15,938 bases of DNA from Deltaproteobacteria bacterium (GTDB lineage: Bacteria > Myxococcota_A > Polyangia > HGW-17 > SLPX01), in assembly GCA_011390535.1 (NCBI GenBank), contig JAABSF010000013.1:1-15938 (forward strand). Reading direction: 5' to 3'. Positions 7,598-15,096 of this stretch are shown in pieces (positions within the stretch are counted from its first letter, which is position 1; each line of letters starts with the position of its first letter). Under the pieces are notes generated by a model. It ran no database searches and had not been told where the DNA came from. It saw only the letters and a program-made list of their open reading frames with translations. A program made the position numbers and the translations under genes.

Positions 7598-8287
7598 TCA
7601 GTCAGTATTTTTCTTCTTACGACTTTCATATTCAAGTCTGCCGTCAAGTCGGTGCACCGGGAGGACCACAGAAGAAGCGATGTTGGAGAGGTGAGCTTCG
7701 ATTCTTTTGAAGAATCGGATCGCCATAGCTGTACAAACCGCCTCATTTGCAGAAAGATCGGAGTTCGCGATTTTCTCCACCAAGGCGTCACACCTTTTTG
7801 TCATGGCTGATTCATCCTGAACGACTTCTTTGGCCAGGGCACCATCTGAATCTCGGATGGCATTGATGGTGTTTGCGAATATATCGGTGACATGTTCAGA
7901 GATGTCCATAATTTCTTCTATATGTCGTAGTTCTTTGGGATCTTTTTTCAGCGCTTGTGCTACCTCTACTATGTTTTTTGCATAATCACCTACCCTCTCA
8001 GCGTCTTTTACTATGCTCATCAAAACTAGACAGGCAGGCAGATCTCCTCCGGGGTGTAAAGTCAGGTGTTGCAGTATTCCTTTGCGTATTGCTCTCTCCC
8101 TGCGGTTGATCTCCACATCTCTTTTATAGACGTTTTCATGGATGTCCAGGCGGTCCGTTTCACCGATAAAAACCCCTAAGACTTTCTTGAACATACGTCT
8201 GTCCATCTCCAGCATTTCAACAAAATCACCTAATAGATCTTTTAGGCTGTGTTGAGTTTTCCATAGATCAAAAAGTAGACGAAACAT
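7598..8287 (-). CDS. PhoU-like protein, copy 2 (partner of the downstream-copy Na+/Pi symporter)
   Basis: A 229-residue all-helical PhoU-family protein. PhoU proteins form two three-helix bundles carrying E/D-x-x-x-D metal motifs and regulate phosphate uptake. The first bundle motif is clear (VKDAERVGDYAKNIVE, 93-108). In the second, the equivalent stretch reads FFKRIEAHLSNIASSV (192-207), with the usual Asp replaced, so the second metal site looks degenerate. The start is ATG at 8287 with GAAAGGA seven bases upstream. It follows the symporter gene by 60 bp on the same strand. It aligns without gaps with the second PhoU-like protein (9900-10589 part) at about 79% identity (181 of 229, counted by hand). 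It likely controls its adjacent symporter rather than an ABC transporter, since no pst genes are present; that is inferred from context. Confidence 0.88.
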   Translation of the reverse strand: MFRLLFDLWKTQHSLKDLLGDFVEMLEMDRRMFKKVLGVFIGETDRLDIHENVYKRDVEINRRERAIRKGILQHLTLHPGGDLPACLVLMSIVKDAERVGDYAKNIVEVAQALKKDPKELRHIEEIMDISEHVTDIFANTINAIRDSDGALAKEVVQDESAMTKRCDALVEKIANSDLSANEAVCTAMAIRFFKRIEAHLSNIASSVVLPVHRLDGRLEYESRKKKNTD

Positions 8288-8347
8288 AAAAAAATCCTTT
8301 CACCGCTTATTTGACTGAACCGGAAAAATGAGGGTCAAACTCCTATT

Positions 8348-9523
8348 TTACAGATTCCAGAAAAAAATCAACAATCCCGGCAATATAAAAAACAAACCCG
8401 CAACAAACGCGATAGCTGCAACAGGAGATCTCTTGCCGATTCGTCCCATGGCTTTTGCAAGGAATATTGGTAATTTGCGAGGGTAGGGGAAAAGGTAAAA
8501 CAGCAAGATTCCGCCTACATTAAAAAGAAGGTGAACGAATGCAATGGTTAAACCCGCCGCATTACCTGCGAGAGAAGCTAACAAAGCAGTTACGGTTGTT
8601 CCCACTGTGGCGCCGGCTGTCACAGTGAAAACATGCTCTATCGATAATAGGCCGGCCGCAGCCATCGGGACCATCAAGGAGGTAGTGACACTCGAGCTTT
8701 GAATTATGGCTGTTATTATTAAACCAGCCATGAATCCAACAAGGGGGCTGCGGTTCAAGGCTTCGGTGAGGCTCTTTTCAGCGCCGGACATCGCTATGGT
8801 CTTCATTATGCGAGTCAGCATATAAAGAGAAAATGCCAAAACAATGACGCTTAAAGAAAGCAACAAGATGCCGTGCCACGGGTTGCTTAGATAGCAGCAC
8901 GTGTTTTTGAGGCTTTTGGCTACCGGGCCTACAATAAAAGAGAGGGGTCCAGCGAAAGATAGGTCGGGAGATGAGCCCACAAAAAACGAGGTTATCGCAG
9001 CAGCGGTTTTGCGCAATAACCCTGTGGTCAGCTCTAAAGGAAGCAAAACCATTACAGTCAAAATCTTGAAAAACTCTTGAACCGTAGCCGCGGCAAAAGC
9101 TTTTTCAAACTCGTTTCTACGTGTGACATGAACGAACGCGACTAAGACAGCGGTAACCGTTGTGCCTATATTGGCTCCCATTACGATTGGGACCGCGGTT
9201 TCGATTGTGAGGGTCCCGGAGGCGACGAACGCCACCACCATTGCCGTTGTGGTGGAAGAGCTTTGAACAAGGCTTGTGGCCAAAACTCCCACGAAAAGGC
9301 CGATGAATGGGTTGGTCGTCTCTCTGATCAGAGTCTCTTCAAAACCTCTCCCGAAAAGTTTAAAAGACATCCCCATGGATTTCACCGCTACGAGAAAAGC
9401 ATAAAGAAAAGCGACAGCGGCCAGGATATGTAAGACTTGCTTTGTTTTATTCTGGGGTTCCCTTTTGGTTTTCATTGAGGGAAGGATAGCTGGTTTGTTT
9501 CTGGTTTTCTTCTTTTTTGTCAT
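8348..9523 (-). CDS. Na+/phosphate cotransporter family protein (NptA/SLC34-like), copy 2
   Basis: A 391-residue integral membrane symporter expected to import phosphate with Na+. The family's two inverted half-repeats are visible, each with a QSSS signature: VQSSSTTTAMVVAF (86-99) and IQSSSVTTSLMVPM (274-287), each followed by a GA-x-x-GTT-x-TA/G motif (116-125, 304-313). About eight to ten hydrophobic segments are present; the N-terminal 28 residues are Lys/Arg-rich and cytoplasmic in type. I chose the ATG at 9523, with a GAGG nine bases upstream, over a TTG at 9568, because the paralogue aligns from this Met without gaps. Identity to the other copy is about 71% (278 of 391, counted by hand). 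In many bacteria (for example E. coli YjbB) the PhoU domain is fused to the transporter; here it is a separate gene 60 bp downstream. Confidence 0.92.
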   Translation of the reverse strand: MTKKKKTRNKPAILPSMKTKREPQNKTKQVLHILAAVAFLYAFLVAVKSMGMSFKLFGRGFEETLIRETTNPFIGLFVGVLATSLVQSSSTTTAMVVAFVASGTLTIETAVPIVMGANIGTTVTAVLVAFVHVTRRNEFEKAFAAATVQEFFKILTVMVLLPLELTTGLLRKTAAAITSFFVGSSPDLSFAGPLSFIVGPVAKSLKNTCCYLSNPWHGILLLSLSVIVLAFSLYMLTRIMKTIAMSGAEKSLTEALNRSPLVGFMAGLIITAIIQSSSVTTSLMVPMAAAGLLSIEHVFTVTAGATVGTTVTALLASLAGNAAGLTIAFVHLLFNVGGILLFYLFPYPRKLPIFLAKAMGRIGKRSPVAAIAFVAGLFFILPGLLIFFWNL

Positions 9524-9899
9524 CAGGCGGTGCCTCACAATATCAACAAGAAACCTAAAATTTAACAACTCTCTTCTAAAAACAACTGGAAAATCTCAAC
9601 AGTTAGAAAAGACCTTCATTGTGTTTTCACTGCGATACATTTAAAAAAAGATCGTATTTGTCAGGATTTTCAAGAATTTGTGGTTTTCAAGTCCACCGAG
9701 GTTCTTTAATTCTCAAAATCCTCGGTAGGGGTTATTCCATTGAGTTTAGTGCAAAGCAAGGATCATTTGAAAGATTCCTTAATCGCATTGGCCACGGTTG
9801 AGAAATCATGGAACGGAGCTATGGGTTAGCTGAGGTTGCTTTTTGAAGCAGGAAGAACAGAAAAAAGCGGAATATCGGCAACGAATTTTGAGACAGGAA
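9524..9899. other. 376-bp gap between PhoU-like copy 1 and symporter copy 2
   Basis: No convincing gene. The left part may encode the alternative TTG start of the symporter (9568). The gap contains a perfect 7-bp inverted repeat (9695-9701 with 9720-9726) and a direct repeat TTTTCAAG at 9667-9674 and 9684-9691, 17 bp apart. No clear terminator and no strong minus-strand promoter were found; CTGACA near 9660 is the only -35-like box and lacks a good -10. It is the probable promoter region of the second symporter cassette. Confidence 0.4.
9695..9726. repeat. 7-bp perfect inverted repeat upstream of symporter copy 2
   Basis: ACCGAGG (9695-9701) and CCTCGGT (9720-9726) flank 18 A/T-rich bases. 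There is no following U run on either strand. It stands out from the AT-rich surroundings as a possible hairpin or operator about 170 bp before the symporter start. Confidence 0.4.
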
Positions 9900-10649
9900 T
9901 TATTCGGAAACTTTGTCTTTTCTGCTTTCGTATTCGAGCCTGCCGTCAAGACGATGCACAGGAAGAACAACAGAAGAAGCAATATTCGAGAGATGAGCTT
10001 CGATACGTTTAAGGAATCGTATCGCCATGGCGGTGCAAACGGCTTCATTTGCTGAAAGATCGGAGTTGGCGATTCTTTCCACCAAGGCGTCACAGCGCTT
10101 TGTCATTGCTGATTCATCTTGCACAATCTCTTTTGCCAAGCCGGCATCGGATTCGCGAATAGACATGATGGTGTTTTGAAGAATCTCAGTAACATGAGCC
10201 GAGATCTCCAGAAATTCGTTGTAATATCGAAGATCCTTGGTGGGTGTGTTAAGCGCTTGAGCAACTTCAACAATGTTTTTGGAATAATCTCCGACTCGCT
10301 CTGCGTCTTTTACAATGCTCATCAATACTAGACTCGCTGGAAGATCTCCGCCCGGATGTACAGTGAGATGCTCTAGGATGCTCTTTCTGATGGATCTTTC
10401 CCGCCGATTGATCTCCACGTCCCTCTTATATACATCTTCATGAATATCAATTCGCTCTTTGTTTCCTTTAAAAACCTCCAACACGATGCTGAACATACGG
10501 CTGTCCATTTCGAGCATCTCCACAAAGTCGTTTAACATGGTTTTTAGACTGTTTTGTGTTTGCCAAAGATCAAAAAGAAGACGGAACATATTTTCGGATC
10601 CTTTCTCTGTTTCGACGATATTTGAGGATGTTGTGGAATGAAGTGACAT
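9900..10649 (-). CDS. PhoU-like protein, copy 1
   Basis: A paralogue of the PhoU-like protein at 7598-8287, with the same helical bundles, the intact first metal motif (VKDAERVGDYSKNIVE) and the same altered second motif (RIEAHLSNIAS). Two starts are possible. ATG 10649 has AAGGA six bases upstream and adds 20 residues (MSLHSTTSSNIVETEKGSEN). ATG 10589 has AAAGGA about nine bases upstream and matches exactly the start and ribosome binding site of the paralogue (MFRLLFDLW). The family alignment favours 10589, while the ribosome binding site also fits 10649; the longer form is given here. It lies 39 bp after its symporter gene, so the two are probably co-transcribed. Residues 151-224 differ from the other copy at only three positions, while residues 1-150 differ at 41. 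Confidence 0.88.
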   Translation of the reverse strand: MSLHSTTSSNIVETEKGSENMFRLLFDLWQTQNSLKTMLNDFVEMLEMDSRMFSIVLEVFKGNKERIDIHEDVYKRDVEINRRERSIRKSILEHLTVHPGGDLPASLVLMSIVKDAERVGDYSKNIVEVAQALNTPTKDLRYYNEFLEISAHVTEILQNTIMSIRESDAGLAKEIVQDESAMTKRCDALVERIANSDLSANEAVCTAMAIRFLKRIEAHLSNIASSVVLPVHRLDGRLEYESRKDKVSE

Positions 10650-10688
10650 GATTTGTCCTTGTTTTGTTTTCTAAAGTTTTCCGAAACC

Positions 10689-11864
10689 TTACAGATTCCA
10701 GAAAAAAATCAGTGTTCCGGGAAAAAGGAAAAAAAGCACAACCACAAACAAGATGGCTTTTGTTGGGGATTTTCTTCCCACTTTACCCATGAATTTAGCT
10801 AAAAATATCGGGAGTTTCCTTGTGTATGGGATAGCATAAAATAACAAAATGCCGGTGAAGTTGAACAAGAGATGCACCAACGCGATAGTCAGGCCTGCGG
10901 CGTTTCCGGCAAGGGAAGCGAGCAAAGCCGTTATGGTGGTGCCCAGATTTGCACCCAGCGCCACCGGAAAAACCTGTTCAACAGTTAGCAACCCCGCAGC
11001 CGCCATGGGCACCATCAAAGAAGTGGTGACGCTGGAACTTTGAATGATCGCCGTTATGACAACTCCGGCCAGTAACCCTATTATCGGGCTGTTATTGAGC
11101 GCAGAATGAAGCCCCTTTTCCGCACTCGACATGGTCACTGTTTTCATTATGCGGGTCAGCATATAAAGAGAGAAAGCCAACATCACTATACTTACCACAA
11201 GTAAGGTAACACCGTGCCATGGGTGATCTAAATAGCAACACAATCGCTCGATGAGTTTTGACGCTGGGTTCACAACAAAAGAGAGAGGTCCCTTAAAAGA
11301 AAGATTGGCCGATGAGCCTACAAATAAACTTGTTAAAGCTGCTGCACAGCTTCTTAAAAAGCCTGTCATAAGCTCCATCGGCAAGAGAACTATCACCGTC
11401 AGAAGATTAAAAAAATCGTGAACAGTAGCAGCGGAGAAAGCTCTTTCGAATTCGTTTCTGCGTGTGACATGTACAAATGACACCAAAACGCCTGTTACGG
11501 TGGTTCCGATGTTTGCACCCATTATTATGGGAACGGCGGTCTCTACTGTGAGGGTGCCGGAGGATACGAAAGCCACCACCATCGCGGTGGTGGTGGAAGA
11601 GCTTTGTACTATGCTTGTTGCTAAAACCCCCACAAAAAGACCAATGAAAGGGTTGGAGGTTTCTTTAATGAGCAGCTCGGCAAAACCTTTACCAAACAGC
11701 TTGAACGACGACCCCATGGATTTTACGGAGACAAGAAAAACATACAGCAAAGCTATGGCGATCAGAATATGTATAAGGGTCCGCGTTTTGCTCCGGGGTT
11801 CTTTTTTGATCTCCCCGGTGGGCATTGGGGCCGGCAGATTGTGGGGTTTTTCTTCTGTGCTCAT
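10689..11864 (-). CDS. Na+/phosphate cotransporter family protein (NptA/SLC34-like), copy 1
   Basis: A 391-residue symporter with the two QSSS signatures (VQSSSTTTAMVVAF at 86-99; IQSSSVTTSLMVPM at 274-287) and GANIGTT / GANLGTT motifs after each, diagnostic of the two inverted half-repeats of the type II Na+/Pi family. Compared with copy 2, the N-terminal 30 residues, the central loop (about 200-230) and the C-terminal loop (361-380) vary, while the membrane cores are nearly identical. The start is ATG 11864 with AAGG nine bases upstream, the same arrangement as copy 2. It heads the first symporter-PhoU pair and is preceded by 313 bp that could hold its own promoter. Substrate phosphate is inferred from family and from the PhoU partner. 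Confidence 0.92.
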   Translation of the reverse strand: MSTEEKPHNLPAPMPTGEIKKEPRSKTRTLIHILIAIALLYVFLVSVKSMGSSFKLFGKGFAELLIKETSNPFIGLFVGVLATSIVQSSSTTTAMVVAFVSSGTLTVETAVPIIMGANIGTTVTGVLVSFVHVTRRNEFERAFSAATVHDFFNLLTVIVLLPMELMTGFLRSCAAALTSLFVGSSANLSFKGPLSFVVNPASKLIERLCCYLDHPWHGVTLLVVSIVMLAFSLYMLTRIMKTVTMSSAEKGLHSALNNSPIIGLLAGVVITAIIQSSSVTTSLMVPMAAAGLLTVEQVFPVALGANLGTTITALLASLAGNAAGLTIALVHLLFNFTGILLFYAIPYTRKLPIFLAKFMGKVGRKSPTKAILFVVVLFFLFPGTLIFFWNL

Positions 11865-12177
11865 CAGAGTACGCCTTTGAATACCATTTTCTAGAGACCG
11901 TTAGCGATGATCTTAAGAACTAAGGGACGAACCGGATTATTTGAACATGAAAACATCAACTCTATGGTGAATGGATTACACGTTTCGTCCAATGGGCGTC
12001 AACGCTTGGATTTTTCTCTTCAAAAAGCGGTTGTTTTGAATAATGTTCAATTATTACAGAAGGTTGAAGAAATGCTGGGCTTTGGTGCGTCGATCTTTGA
12101 ATGTTTAGATTTTGTTAGGAATCACTCCCCCCTTATCTTTCAGGGCTAGAGGTTGCTTTCTTGGAGCAAAAGTTTAC
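11865..12177. other. 313-bp gap between hisS and symporter copy 1
   Basis: No credible gene; an 80-codon open stretch on the plus strand (11907-12149) has no ribosome binding site or recognisable content. On the minus strand there is a TTGACG -35-like box near 12000 with a poor -10 (TAATCC) 18 bases on. Overlapping inverted repeats TTGAA-N5-TTCAA (12036-12050) and AATAAT-N5-ATTATT (12039-12055) are present. No classical terminator follows hisS. It is the probable promoter region of the first symporter cassette. Confidence 0.35.
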
Positions 12178-13608
12178 TCAAAAAGCCCCACCCATTATTT
12201 GAAAAGCAGAGGTTATTTGTTCAAGGGCTCCTTTAAAAGAGACGGTTTCCTGTTTTCCTGTGGACAGATCCTTCAGCGTGATAAGGTCTTTTTGGTCCTC
12301 TTCCGGGCCGATAATTGCTGCAAATCGGATGCTTTTGGTCTCTGCGTATTTGAGCTGTTTTCCTAATTTGCCCGGGTCAAAATGAGTATCCACGGATAGA
12401 CCTGCTTTGCGGAAAAGCCTCGCAAGTTCTATAGAGCGGCCGAGCAGCTCTTCACTCCAGCTGGTAACCAAGAGATGAGGACATGTCTGGACCTCCGGGA
12501 ACAGCATCAGCTCTTCCATTATTTTGATTATCCGTTCAAGTCCAAGGGAAACTCCGCAAGCAGGAACGTCTTCACCGGAAAACATGCCAATGAGATTGTC
12601 ATATCTACCCCCGCCCGCCAAGCTTACCCCAAGCGCGGGAGACTGAATTTCAAAGATTGCTCCAGTATAATAGTCGAGCCCTCTGGCCAGGCAGGGGTCA
12701 ATAGCAAGTTGCTCGCCCGCCGGGCCGTTTTCCATTAACTCTACTATACGCCTTGTCTCTTCGAGCCCCTCTTGTGCATCTTTATTATCCATGCAGATAG
12801 GTTTTAGATAAGTCAGCGCCTCTTTTCCTGTAGGAGCGTTTAAAAGAGGCTCTATTCCCTTGATGCTCTCTTGGTTAATACCGCGCTCTTCCAGCTCTTT
12901 TTTGACACCATCGACTCCCACTTTGTCCAGTTTATCAAGGGCGGTCACTGCAGATATAGCTTTTTCTCCTTCTATTCCTGCAAGCGAGAGCATTCCGAAT
13001 AGAAGTTTCCTGTGATTCAGCCTGATTATGAAATCATCAAAGCCAAGAGCCTGAAGAGCTTCAGCCGCCGCTTCAAGCAGGTCGACCTCGACCGCCGGAG
13101 AATGACTCCCCACAATATCTACATCGCACTGGTAGAACTCTCTGAAGCGTCCTTTTGCCGGACGGTCTGCCCGCCACACCGGCTGAATCTGATAACGTTT
13201 AAAAAGGCGGGGAAACTTCCCTCTGTTGTGGGCGATTACTCGGGCTAGTGGTACGGTCAGATCATAACGGAGCCCCAAATCGGCCAACCCTTCACCGCTG
13301 GATGCTCCGCCCTCTGCTTTTTTTTCCGACGCTGGTGCAGTGATTTTCGACAAGGCGGTTTCCAGCTTATCGCCTCTTTTTAGCACCTTAAACAAAAGCC
13401 GATCACCCTCTTCACCATATTTACCGGACAACACAGAGATGTTCTCCAGCGAAGGAGTTTCAAGGGGTTCGAACCCATGAGATTCATATACTCCGCGAAT
13501 TATTTCGATCGCATAAAATCTTCTGTGCACTTCCAGGGGGAGAAAGTCTCTCATGCCTCTGGGCGGACTCGTTGAAATGCTTTTGTTTTTTGCTTTGTTT
13601 TTCGTCAT
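12178..13608 (-). CDS. hisS: Histidyl-tRNA synthetase (eukaryote/alternative-bacterial sequence type)
   Basis: A class II aminoacyl-tRNA synthetase that charges tRNA(His). Seen over 476 residues: RYDLTVPLARV (114-124), motif 2 GRFREFYQCDVDIVG (153-167), the two histidine-specific signatures LARGLDYYTG (307-316) and GGGRYDNLIG (332-341), motif 3 GVSLGLERI (352-360), and a C-terminal anticodon-binding domain (about 376-470). It is longer than the E. coli type (about 424), partly from an inserted stretch around 80-110, and its motif 2 (EFYQCD) follows the eukaryote/archaea-like pattern rather than the E. coli pattern (QFHQ). Both types are known in bacteria. The start is ATG with AGGAA seven bases upstream. 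It is the first minus-strand gene, divergent from the CPBP gene and 313 bp before the phosphate cassettes. Confidence 0.96.
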   Translation of the reverse strand: MTKNKAKNKSISTSPPRGMRDFLPLEVHRRFYAIEIIRGVYESHGFEPLETPSLENISVLSGKYGEEGDRLLFKVLKRGDKLETALSKITAPASEKKAEGGASSGEGLADLGLRYDLTVPLARVIAHNRGKFPRLFKRYQIQPVWRADRPAKGRFREFYQCDVDIVGSHSPAVEVDLLEAAAEALQALGFDDFIIRLNHRKLLFGMLSLAGIEGEKAISAVTALDKLDKVGVDGVKKELEERGINQESIKGIEPLLNAPTGKEALTYLKPICMDNKDAQEGLEETRRIVELMENGPAGEQLAIDPCLARGLDYYTGAIFEIQSPALGVSLAGGGRYDNLIGMFSGEDVPACGVSLGLERIIKIMEELMLFPEVQTCPHLLVTSWSEELLGRSIELARLFRKAGLSVDTHFDPGKLGKQLKYAETKSIRFAAIIGPEEDQKDLITLKDLSTGKQETVSFKGALEQITSAFQIMGGAF

Positions 13609-13881
13609 GGAGAAGTTCCTTGTTTTCAGGTTTTCTTCGGCATTGAAGAGTGCTGTTCAATGTGAATAAAACGGGGCAACCAACGACGTCAAGAACATCG
13701 ATATTGCGGCGGCGTTTTAAGCAATAGTTTGTCAGCGGTGAAAAGAAAAAATTTTAACTTTAGAGATGGATGCAGTTAAGGGAACTTCTGCCCCTGAAAG
13801 ATAGAAACTTTAACTATTCTATGGGTTGGTTCAATGGGGTAACCCTGTGTTGTGACCCTGCCCTGTATTGCTTGAATCGCT
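13609..13881. promoter_or_regulatory. Divergent gap between hisS and the CPBP gene
   Basis: A 273-bp region without a credible gene. It contains the candidate hisS promoter, and nearer the CPBP gene an inverted repeat AGTTAA (13774-13779) / TTAACT (13810-13815) and a direct repeat TTTAACT at 13753 and 13809. A -10-like TATTCT lies at 13814-13819 without a matching -35. Nothing here decides which start codon the CPBP gene uses. Confidence 0.35.
13665..13692 (-). promoter_or_regulatory. Candidate sigma-70-like promoter for hisS
   Basis: On the minus strand TTGACG (complement of 13687-13692) is separated by 16 bases from TTTATT (complement of 13665-13670). The -35 box matches consensus at five of six positions and the -10 at four of six, placing a start of transcription about 50 bases before the hisS ATG. 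It is the best match in the divergent gap, but promoter consensus in this lineage is not established here. Confidence 0.35.
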
Positions 13882-15042
13882 GTGTCAACTATTGACGTGG
13901 ATTTGAGGGGCTGGTATGACCACTGCATGTCGGCGTCAACAAAGGGGAGGGCGTCTAAGCCTTCCGAAAAAAAGGTCCGGAAAAAATCACCAGGCGTCCG
14001 CCCGCGCAAGAGGCTTATTTTGGAAAATCACGAGATTGTGGTTTTGGGCCTATTGTATGTCGGGGTCCTTTTGGTGGCTCACTATTTAAGCATGGTGTGG
14101 GCTGTGGCTGCTGCTGCTGCTGCTCTACTCGTAAGCTGGAAAAGCCTTTTTCGGCTCTTGCGAGAGCTGTTGTGGGAGCAGTGGATTAAGATAGACAGAG
14201 AGGTGCGTGGGGATAAGGAATCTTCAGGGAGCTTTGATTGGAAGCCTATAGTGATATTAGGGGTGGCGACATTAGTCTTGACGGGGAATCACTATTACGG
14301 CCACAGAAACCATTTTCGTTATTTCGCCGCAAAGACTATGGCAAAAAAAGAGGATGCGCGCTGGCTGCGAGGGGCAAATTTAAAGAACTCAGCAAATCAT
14401 TCGGGGGTTCAAAGGGTTTACAGAAAAAGAGTACGTGATCGCTTGGGGAAATGGTGGCTGTTGGGAGAGTTCGGTTATTGGACATTATGGAGAGTGTTGG
14501 GGTTTTTTATATTGCCGGCGCTGCTCATATTTGCTCTCCCTAAGGAAAAACTCGGTGAATATGGACTGAAGCTCGGAGGCACCAAAGATGCGCTTTTGTT
14601 GTGCGGCATTCTGTTTGCGTTCATGTTTGCAGCAGTTTTTATGGTGTCATACAAGCCGGCTTTTCGTTATCATTATCCTTTTCCATGGGCTAACTCTGCA
14701 CCGCCCGGCGGTGTCCCCGGGAGTCTTTTAGTCACTTGGTGGCTCATGTATGGTGTTCAGTTTTTTGCTCTGGAGTTTTTTTTCAGAGGTTTTTTGCTTC
14801 ATGGGCTGAAAAAATCCATGGGAGCATATTCTATCTTCGCAATGGTGGTCCCTTATGCGATGATACATTTTGGAAAGCCCGTGACCGAGACCTTGGGTGC
14901 TTTCGCCGCAGGCTTGGTGTTGGGTACAATGGCCCTTGCCACGAGATCCATTTGGTGTGGAGTGATGATTCATATTGCCATAGCTTGGTCCATGGATTTT
15001 TTGGCGATTTTTCAAAAGGGCATTTTGCCGAGCCGATGGTAA
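13882..15042 (+). CDS. CPBP-family (CaaX protease-like/bacteriocin-processing) intramembrane protein
   Basis: A 386-residue polytopic membrane protein. The N-terminal half has a basic tail, then hydrophobic segments at about 52-85 and 121-137. The C-terminal half carries the CPBP (Abi) domain: ALEFFFRGFLLHGL (297-310), where Glu298 and Arg302 fit the conserved E-x-x-x-R; His329 in MIHFGKP; and His364 in MIHIAIAW. The first Glu of the classic EE-x-x-x-R motif is Leu here and the Asn of the last H-x-x-x-N motif is Ala, so proteolytic activity is uncertain; as I recall, related E-F-F-F-R-G forms occur in other bacteria. The start is unclear: GTG 13882 and ATG 13927 are both in frame and neither has a good ribosome binding site. 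The next gene follows after 54 bp on the same strand. The physiological substrate is unknown. Confidence 0.8.
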   Translation: MSTIDVDLRGWYDHCMSASTKGRASKPSEKKVRKKSPGVRPRKRLILENHEIVVLGLLYVGVLLVAHYLSMVWAVAAAAAALLVSWKSLFRLLRELLWEQWIKIDREVRGDKESSGSFDWKPIVILGVATLVLTGNHYYGHRNHFRYFAAKTMAKKEDARWLRGANLKNSANHSGVQRVYRKRVRDRLGKWWLLGEFGYWTLWRVLGFFILPALLIFALPKEKLGEYGLKLGGTKDALLLCGILFAFMFAAVFMVSYKPAFRYHYPFPWANSAPPGGVPGSLLVTWWLMYGVQFFALEFFFRGFLLHGLKKSMGAYSIFAMVVPYAMIHFGKPVTETLGAFAAGLVLGTMALATRSIWCGVMIHIAIAWSMDFLAIFQKGILPSRW

Positions 15043-15096
15043 GTGGTTTAAGGGCTTATTCAAGAATTTTATTTGCGTGAAAATGGGAGAGCTTTC

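Noticed and set aside
9523..9568. TTG start for symporter copy 2 adding 15 residues
   Set aside because: The purine-rich tract directly abuts the TTG, and the paralogue aligns without gaps from the ATG at 9523, which has a well-spaced GAGG.
7598..10649. Pst ABC-transport locus suggested by PhoU-like genes
   Set aside because: No pstS, pstC, pstA, pstB, phoB or phoR is in the window; both PhoU-like genes pair with Na+/Pi symporters.
11907..12149. 80-codon plus-strand open frame between the symporter and hisS
   Set aside because: No ribosome binding site, no recognisable content and no codon pattern like the neighbours; treated as chance.
13455..13485. A tRNA T-arm-like string (GGTTCGAACCC) on the plus strand
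   Set aside because: It lies inside hisS, where it encodes the conserved HGFEPLETPS region, and no acceptor, D or anticodon arms can be formed around it.
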